Shown one piece after another: positions 6,768-10,265 of a stretch of 10,265 nucleotides of DNA (its first letter is position 1; each line of letters opens with the position of its first letter). The notes beneath the pieces are model-generated. The model saw nothing but the letters and a program-made list of their open reading frames with translations. It searched no databases and was not told the DNA's origin. This DNA comes from Candidatus Gastranaerophilales bacterium. Its GTDB lineage: Bacteria; Cyanobacteriota; Vampirovibrionia; Gastranaerophilales; Gastranaerophilaceae. Made by a program: the position numbers and the translations under genes. The stretch covers positions 1-10,265 of the forward strand of contig CALVEE010000042.1 in NCBI GenBank assembly GCA_944326495.1, in the 5' to 3' direction.

Positions 6768-8061
6768 AAGCCTTCATGCCGGCATATTTAGCCCCTGCAC
6801 CCAGCTCCTCTTCAATTCTTAGAAGCTGGTTATATTTAGCAATTCTATCCGTTCTGGAAATAGAGCCCGTTTTAATCAGACCTGAATTAACAGCGACTGC
6901 TAAATCTGCAATAAAACTATCTTCGGTTTCACCTGAACGATGGGAGATTACCGTAGTGTAGCCATATTCGTGTGCCAGTTGAATTGCGTCAATTGTTTCG
7001 GAGAGAGTGCCTATCTGGTTCGGTTTTATTAATATTGAGTTTGCCACTTCTTTCTCAATACCTTCCATTAGACGTTTTGTATTTGTTACGAATAAATCAT
7101 CACCCACAAGCTGGCATTTATTTCCGAGCCTTTCAGTAAGATTTTGCCAGCCAAGCCAATCATCCTGACTCATTCCATCCTCTATTGAGATTATAGGATA
7201 ATCTCTTACAAGCTCTGCAAGATAATCAACCATTTCTTCCGAGGTTAATTTTTTATCCTCGCCTTTAAGATAATACCTGCTAAGCGAGCAGACTCCTCCC
7301 GAGCATTCCCCTTCTTCATAAAGTTCAGAGGCTGCAACATCAAGACAGAGTTTGATATTATTAGTATTATAACCTGCTTTTTCTATTGCGGATATAATAA
7401 ATTCTATAGCACTGCGAGTTGAACTGATATTAGGAGCAAACCCTCCCTCATCTCCGACAGTAGTAGAAAAACCGTTTTCTGCAAGAATTTGTTTCAGGGT
7501 ATGGAATATTTCTGAGCCTGCTTTAAGAGCTTCATAAAACGAACACGAAGCGACAGGAGATATCATGAATTCCTGAAAATCAAGATTGTTATTAGCGTGT
7601 GCTCCGCCGTTTAAAATATTCATCATCGGAGTCGGTAAAACAGAGCCGTAAATTCCGCCAAGATAACGATAAAGCGGTAGGTTATAATATTCGGCGGAAG
7701 CTCTTGCGCAAGCTAAAGATACCGCTAAAATAGCATTGGCGCCAAGATTAGATTTATTAAAAGTCCCGTCTAGTTCTATCATTAAATTATCAATAAATTT
7801 CTGGTCTGATGCGTCTTCTCCTAAAAGATGCGGGGTTATGACAGAGTTAATATTATCAACCGCTTTTAAAACACCTTTACCTAAAAAATCATCCCTGATT
7901 TTGTCTCTAAGCTCCCTTGCTTCATAAATCCCTGTTGAAGCTCCGGAAGGAACTGATGCTCTGCCTGTTGAGCCGTCAATTAATATAACTTCGGCTTCCA
8001 CGGTCGGATTGCCTCTGGAATCTAAAATCTGCCTTGCTTTTATATCTTCTATCTCACACAT
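6751..8061 (-). CDS. eno: Enolase (phosphopyruvate hydratase)
   Basis: Glycolytic enzyme interconverting 2-phosphoglycerate and phosphoenolpyruvate in the cytosol. At 436 residues it has normal length and all expected active-site positions: loop 1 PSGASTG (38-44), H155, E164, E205 in GDEGG, Mg2+ ligands D241, E294 and D321, the base K346 in ILIKPNQIGT, SHRSGE (373-378) and K397. Small variations are ANNN rather than the frequent ADNN after H155, and a Cys-containing surface stretch ECSGGVC (252-258), in a variable loop. The SD AAAAAGGAG is 6 nt before the ATG, an unusually strong site for this window and consistent with high expression. I could not find a convincing promoter in the 107-bp divergent gap. 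Its 3' end overlaps the small gene at 6546-6767. Confidence 0.97.
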   Translation of the reverse strand: MCEIEDIKARQILDSRGNPTVEAEVILIDGSTGRASVPSGASTGIYEARELRDKIRDDFLGKGVLKAVDNINSVITPHLLGEDASDQKFIDNLMIELDGTFNKSNLGANAILAVSLACARASAEYYNLPLYRYLGGIYGSVLPTPMMNILNGGAHANNNLDFQEFMISPVASCSFYEALKAGSEIFHTLKQILAENGFSTTVGDEGGFAPNISSTRSAIEFIISAIEKAGYNTNNIKLCLDVAASELYEEGECSGGVCSLSRYYLKGEDKKLTSEEMVDYLAELVRDYPIISIEDGMSQDDWLGWQNLTERLGNKCQLVGDDLFVTNTKRLMEGIEKEVANSILIKPNQIGTLSETIDAIQLAHEYGYTTVISHRSGETEDSFIADLAVAVNSGLIKTGSISRTDRIAKYNQLLRIEEELGAGAKYAGMKAFKCIN

Positions 8062-8134
8062 AACAATCTCCTTTTTCTAAATAAGATTAAAGAAAATCCT
8101 CAAAAAAATCTATTAAACACTCCGGCAGTAAACT

Positions 8135-8162
8135 TTGCCTTTTTTGAATAAATGAATATAAT
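8135..8162 (+). promoter_or_regulatory. Promoter giving a probable leaderless mRNA
   Basis: TTGCCT (8135-8140) and a perfect TATAAT (8157-8162) are 16 bp apart. Only 6 nt (ATAGAT) separate the -10 from the ATG at 8169. Transcription normally starts 6-9 nt after the -10, so the mRNA would begin at or next to the A of the start codon. No SD precedes the ATG, which agrees with leaderless translation. Confidence 0.55.
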
Positions 8163-8168
8163 ATAGAT

Positions 8169-8816
8169 ATGAAAAAGTTTCTGGTCTGTTTAATTTTATT
8201 AAGTATAGCCCTTCCATCTCACGCTTTTTTCTGGAATAAGAAAGATAAAGCGCTTGAAAAGGAGCTGCAAGGCAAGGGTTACGCAGGGACTCTGCCGGAT
8301 ATAGGTGAAAAAATCGAAAAATCAAAAACAAAAGTTACAACCCCGATTTTCGAATCTCAGAAAGGGTTTGATGACCCGTCAGAATTAAAACCCGTGCCTA
8401 AAGATAACCCCGCTTTTATTAATATAATCCAGAAAAAAGACAAAAACTCCGAGTTTGTAGATGATGCTAACGAAATTATTCCAATGCTTGAAAAACTTGT
8501 TGACTGTATTGAAGATAATGAAAGTCTCCAGCTTTTTATCACAAAAGCAAACCTTTTAACATTGAATATAGATAGTCTTGCAAAAAAATATAACGGCAAG
8601 CCGGAAAGCTTTTATGAATCATTCAGGAAACTTCAGGAAGTTAACCGCTATGTCAAATCGATTTCACTTTTAAGAAAAGAAGCTGTAACATATCAGCGCT
8701 ATCTTGCATATTCTGAAAGCGGTTCTATATATAATCCGGAAAATATAGCTAACCAGCTTCAATATCTGCTTGAAGAATTAAATACGGCGATATTGCTGTT
8801 ACGCGAGGAGAGTTAA
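8169..8816 (+). CDS. Exported helical protein of unknown function
   Basis: A 215-residue protein I do not recognise. It starts with a clear Sec signal peptide: KK, a hydrophobic core at about 4-15, then P-S-H-A with likely cleavage after A19. There is no lipobox cysteine, so it should be released to the periplasm or beyond. The mature N-terminal part (20-95) is rich in Lys, Asp and Pro and looks extended. The C-terminal part (about 95-215) looks all-helical with heptad-like hydrophobic spacing (EIIPMLEKLVDCIEDNESL, YLLEELNTAILLLREE). No catalytic motif is visible. It is divergent from enolase and followed directly by the repeat element, whose palindrome begins 6 nt after the stop codon and could stabilise the 3' end of its mRNA. 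Start choice rests on the signal peptide and the promoter position. Confidence 0.75.
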   Translation: MKKFLVCLILLSIALPSHAFFWNKKDKALEKELQGKGYAGTLPDIGEKIEKSKTKVTTPIFESQKGFDDPSELKPVPKDNPAFINIIQKKDKNSEFVDDANEIIPMLEKLVDCIEDNESLQLFITKANLLTLNIDSLAKKYNGKPESFYESFRKLQEVNRYVKSISLLRKEAVTYQRYLAYSESGSIYNPENIANQLQYLLEELNTAILLLREES

Positions 8817-8861
8817 GTTATTGTCAGGCAATGCCTGACCTACTGCTACTCTGTCGTGCCG

Positions 8862-8940
8862 CGATTGAGGCTGACTTGTAGTTCCAATGACAACTTGTAG
8901 TTTTACCCCTGTCAGCCGACCATATTCCTACGTGCGTAGC
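8862..8940 (+). repeat. 79-bp unit A inside the long repeat element
   Basis: First of two tandem units (the other is 8971-9049), separated by 30 bp of unrelated sequence. It contains the 7-bp inverted pair GGCTGAC (8869-8875) and GTCAGCC (8911-8917), 35 nt apart, and an internal short direct repeat ACTTGTAGTT. It ends with CTACGTGCGTAGC. Confidence 0.85.
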
Positions 8941-8970
8941 CCCGAGATTTAATTTCCACTTGTTATTTTA

Positions 8971-9049
8971 CGATTGAGGCTGACCTGTAGTTCCAATTAC
9001 AACCTGTAGCCATACCCTTGTCAGCCGACCATATTCCTACGTGCGTAGC
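8971..9049 (+). repeat. 79-bp unit B inside the long repeat element
   Basis: Second unit, 72 of 79 positions identical to unit A and with no indels. The inverted pair GGCTGAC (8978-8984) and GTCAGCC (9020-9026) keeps the same 35-nt spacing. Both copies of the internal direct repeat show the same T-to-C change (ACCTGTAG), so the internal repetition is kept. Confidence 0.85.
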
Positions 9050-9051
9050 AC

Positions 9052-9080
9052 AAAAAAAAGAGCCTTTTGATGGCTCTTGG
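9052..9080 (-). terminator. Intrinsic terminator facing the minus strand, with no evident gene
   Basis: Read on the minus strand, AAGAGCC (9078-9072), a 7-nt loop and GGCTCTT (9064-9058) form a perfect 7-bp stem that runs into eight T (9059-9052). On the plus strand the stem is followed by GGAATTAAG, so it would not terminate in that direction. No minus-strand gene lies to its right within the window. It begins 2 nt after the repeat element. Confidence 0.65.
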
Positions 9081-9279
9081 AATTAAGAATAGCTGGAAGT
9101 ATGAAAAAGATTTAATAATTATATTTAACCCGAACGATAATAAAAAAACTATCAGTTATGTGGGGAATATTTTATTAACATTTATTAATAAAATAGTTGT
9201 AAATAAAACTTGAGCATGCTAAGCTTGGTTTGTCGGACTGCTAAAGAACGCTTTTTATGAGCAAGAATTAATTTAGTAA
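9081..9279. other. Intergenic stretch before rpsH, no gene recognised
   Basis: AT-rich non-coding DNA in the 527-bp gap upstream of rpsH. I see no ORF with start signals and no tRNA-like pattern on either strand. It holds an AT-only inverted repeat (9168-9195) and the more GC-balanced segment 9209-9279 with short self-complementary words (GCATGC, AAGCTT). A plus-strand promoter for rpsH must lie here or upstream; the best weak option is TTGTCG (9230-9235) with TTTTAT 17 bp later (9253-9258), which I do not trust. Confidence 0.4.
9168..9195. repeat. Perfect 11-bp AT-rich inverted repeat
   Basis: TATTTTATTAA (9168-9178) and TTAATAAAATA (9185-9195) are exact inverted copies around a 6-nt spacer. 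An AT-only stem is weak as RNA, so a protein-binding operator or a chance effect of base composition are both possible. It lies about 150 bp before rpsH. Confidence 0.5.
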
Positions 9280-9324
9280 GCGGCGAGTAGAAAGGACAGG
9301 GTTTGAAGAAAACCTTAGCTCCGC
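9280..9324 (+). promoter_or_regulatory. Possible folded leader just upstream of the rpsH ribosome binding site
   Basis: The inner hairpin pairs AGGGTTT (9298-9304) with AAACCTT (9310-9316), seven pairs including one G-U, around the loop GAAGA. The outer helix pairs GCG (9280-9282) and GAG (9285-9287) with CTCCGC (9319-9324), leaving a 2-nt bulge. The structure ends 6 nt before the SD AAGGG (9331-9335). Ribosomal protein operons are often controlled by such leaders through binding of their own product, but I do not recognise a known leader class here. Confidence 0.35.
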
Positions 9325-9343
9325 AATTATAAGGGAAAAAGAT

Positions 9344-9739
9344 ATGAACACAGATCCAATAGCAGATATGCTGACAAGAATTAGAAACGCTAACATCGTT
9401 TCACATCCTTCTGTTGAAATGCCTTCTTCTAAACTAAAAGTAGCTTTAGCTAAGCTTTTAAAATCAGAAGGTTTTATCAACGATTACTCTGAAAGAGCAG
9501 AAGGACATTTCAAATACTTAACAATCGAGTTAAAGTATGACGAAGCAAACAAGCCGGTCATTACGAACTTACAACGAGTTTCTAAGCCGGGTTTAAGAAA
9601 CTATTGCAAAGCTAAAAACTTACCGCAGGTACTTGGCGGAATGGGTATTGCAATAGTTTCAACAAGCAAAGGGCTTCTAACAGACCGTAAAGCAAGAAAA
9701 GAAAACCTCGGCGGTGAAATCCTCTGCTACGTCTGGTAG
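9344..9739 (+). CDS. rpsH: 30S ribosomal protein S8
   Basis: S8 binds the central domain of 16S rRNA early in 30S assembly; in E. coli it also represses spc-operon translation. At 131 residues it has normal length. It begins MNTDPIADMLTRIRNA, contains KPVITNLQRVSKPGLRNY and ends with the highly conserved GIAIVSTSKGLLTDRKARK and GGEILCYVW. The SD AAGGG is 8 nt before the ATG. L6 follows, as in the normal spc order, but L5 is not upstream. The stop codon TAG (9737-9739) abuts the inverted repeat copy that starts at 9740, and a 527-bp gap with the other copy precedes the gene. Confidence 0.97.
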   Translation: MNTDPIADMLTRIRNANIVSHPSVEMPSSKLKVALAKLLKSEGFINDYSERAEGHFKYLTIELKYDEANKPVITNLQRVSKPGLRNYCKAKNLPQVLGGMGIAIVSTSKGLLTDRKARKENLGGEILCYVW

Positions 9740-9808
9740 TGCTACGCACGTAGGAATATGGTCAGCGGAAAGAGAAAATGTAGGTCAGGCACTGCCTGAC
9801 AATAACTT
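9740..9808 (+). repeat. REP-like repeat element, short inverted copy between rpsH and rplF
   Basis: A 69-bp element in the orientation opposite to the copy at 8815-9050. It starts with TGCTACGCACGTAG (hairpin CTACG/CGTAG; shared 24 bp 9740-9763), has a 16-bp unrelated middle (9764-9779), then GTAG (9780-9783) directly followed by the palindrome GTCAGGCA-C-TGCCTGAC (9784-9800) and AATAACTT. The 79-bp units of the long copy are absent. In the rpsH-rplF transcript the palindrome would form an 8-bp hairpin. Confidence 0.7.
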
Positions 9809-9849
9809 CTTCTCAACCCCTAAACCACTAAACTTATAAACCATAATAT

Positions 9850-9874
9850 CGGGTTCAATTGGCAGAAAAGCCCG
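9850..9874 (+). other. Possible small hairpin before the rplF ribosome binding site
   Basis: CGGGTT (9850-9855) can pair with AGCCCG (9869-9874), six pairs including one T-G, around a 13-nt loop. It ends 6 nt before the A-rich SD region of rplF. It may affect rplF translation or be chance. Confidence 0.25.
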
Positions 9875-9897
9875 TAAGCAAAAAAGGAGAAAATAAT

Positions 9898-10265
9898 ATG
9901 TCAAGAATTGGTAAAAAGCCTATCGAAATTCCATCAGGCGTTGAAGTAAAAATAGATGGAAATGTTATAACAGTTAAGGGTTCTAAAGGAACCGAAGCTG
10001 TATCATTCAGAGACGAAGTAAAGGTTTCTGTTCAAGATAATCACATTATCGTAGAACCTAACTCTGAAGATAGAAAAACAAACGCCCTTCACGGTTTATA
10101 CAGAACCTTGATTGCAAATGCCGTTCACGGTGTTTCAGAAGGTTTCGAAAAGAAACTTGAAATCGTCGGTGTAGGTTACCGTGCTAATATGGAAGGAACA
10201 AAACTTAATATGGCACTAGGTTACTCTCACCCTGTTATTATTGAACCTCCGGCAGGTATTACATT
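9898..10265 (+). CDS. rplF: 50S ribosomal protein L6, N-terminal part (runs off the right edge)
   Basis: L6 is a two-domain protein near the base of the L7/L12 stalk that contacts 23S rRNA. The window has the first 122 codons: MSRIGKKPIEIPSGVEV, VITVKGSKGT, ALHGLYRTLIANAVHGVSEGFEKKLE and VGVGYRA, then GYSHPVIIEPPAGI, all classical L6 segments covering the first domain and the start of the second. The frame stays open to the last base. The SD AAAAAGGAG is 8 nt before the ATG. The distance to the rpsH stop is 158 bp, far more than the few tens usual in this operon, because the repeat element occupies 9740-9808. Confidence 0.96.
   Translation, partial: MSRIGKKPIEIPSGVEVKIDGNVITVKGSKGTEAVSFRDEVKVSVQDNHIIVEPNSEDRKTNALHGLYRTLIANAVHGVSEGFEKKLEIVGVGYRANMEGTKLNMALGYSHPVIIEPPAGIT

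Larger units (their letters stand above)
8815..9050 (-). repeat. REP-like / PATE-like repeat element, long copy
   Basis: A 236-bp non-coding repeat. Read on the minus strand it opens with TGCTACGCACGTAG (9050-9037), which holds the small hairpin CTACG/CGTAG. It closes with GTAG (8843-8840) directly before the palindrome GTCAGGCA-T-TGCCTGAC (8839-8823) and then AATAACTT (8822-8815). Both ends recur in the inverted short copy at 9740-9808: 24 of 24 bp at one end (9027-9050) and 28 of 29 bp at the other (8815-8843). The interior carries two 79-bp tandem units. A GTAG tetranucleotide beside a palindrome is the recognised mark of REP sequences mobilised by REP-associated tyrosine transposases, and hairpins near both ends recall IS200/IS605 ends. 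The assignment to that class is inference. No ORF is present inside. Confidence 0.7.

Noticed and set aside
8062..8134. Promoter for enolase on the minus strand
   Set aside because: No -35 and -10 pair with acceptable spacing could be picked, although the SD is strong.
8113..8331. A 72-codon minus-strand frame over the start of the exported protein
   Set aside because: It has no start signals and covers the promoter and signal peptide of a better-supported gene.
8862..9049. CRISPR array from the repeated 79-bp units
   Set aside because: There are only two units, they are too long, and there is one 30-bp spacer with no cas genes.
9268..9480. A 70-codon minus-strand frame upstream of the orphan terminator
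   Set aside because: It is antisense to the conserved start of rpsH and has no SD, so it is a weak candidate for the gene served by the terminator.

Overview
The window looks like ordinary chromosome of an AT-rich, two-membraned (diderm) bacterium. The signs are an Skp/OmpH-type periplasmic chaperone, an Lgt lipoprotein transferase next to a lipoprotein gene, several Sec signal peptides and standard bacterial housekeeping genes. The protein style and the low GC remind me of the non-photosynthetic cyanobacterial relatives (Gastranaerophilales / Vampirovibrionia, 'Melainabacteria'). This is an impression from the sequence, not a test; no gene here proves the lineage.

Layout. 1-275 (minus) is the 5' end of prfA (release factor 1), divergent from a plus-strand run at 432-3301: a TPR lipoprotein, lgt, an OmpH/Skp-like chaperone and a zinc-dependent medium-chain dehydrogenase. 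The first three genes are stacked (TAA directly followed by ATG, then an ATGA overlap) and form a coherent envelope operon. A CNNM/CorC-type membrane protein with CBS domains (3298-4593, minus) converges on the dehydrogenase so tightly that the two stop codons share TTAA. At 4741-6456 lies a DNA/RNA maintenance operon, yebC-ybaB-recR, with a good promoter. A small basic orphan protein (6546-6767) with its own -10 and Shine-Dalgarno (SD) sequence runs 17 bp into the 3' end of enolase (6751-8061, minus). Divergent from enolase is an unrecognised exported protein (8169-8816) whose promoter is so close to the ATG that the mRNA is probably leaderless.

The right end holds rpsH (S8, 9344-9739) and the start of rplF (L6, 9898 to the edge). 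S8-L6 is the normal spc-operon order, but the usual upstream neighbour rplE (L5) is absent, and a repeat separates S8 from L6. The 527-bp gap before rpsH and the 158-bp gap after it carry two copies of one repeat family in opposite orientation. Both share a 24-bp end with a short CTACG/CGTAG hairpin and a 29-bp end with a GTAG tetranucleotide beside an 8-bp-stem palindrome. This is the architecture of REP sequences and of non-autonomous IS200/IS605-like elements. The larger copy holds two 79-bp tandem units. The gap before rpsH also contains an intrinsic terminator facing the minus strand with no gene to serve, a perfect AT-rich inverted repeat, and a possible folded leader just before the rpsH SD. 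The repeat-flanked rpsH island is the most interesting part of the window; the rest is mostly well-known housekeeping genes.
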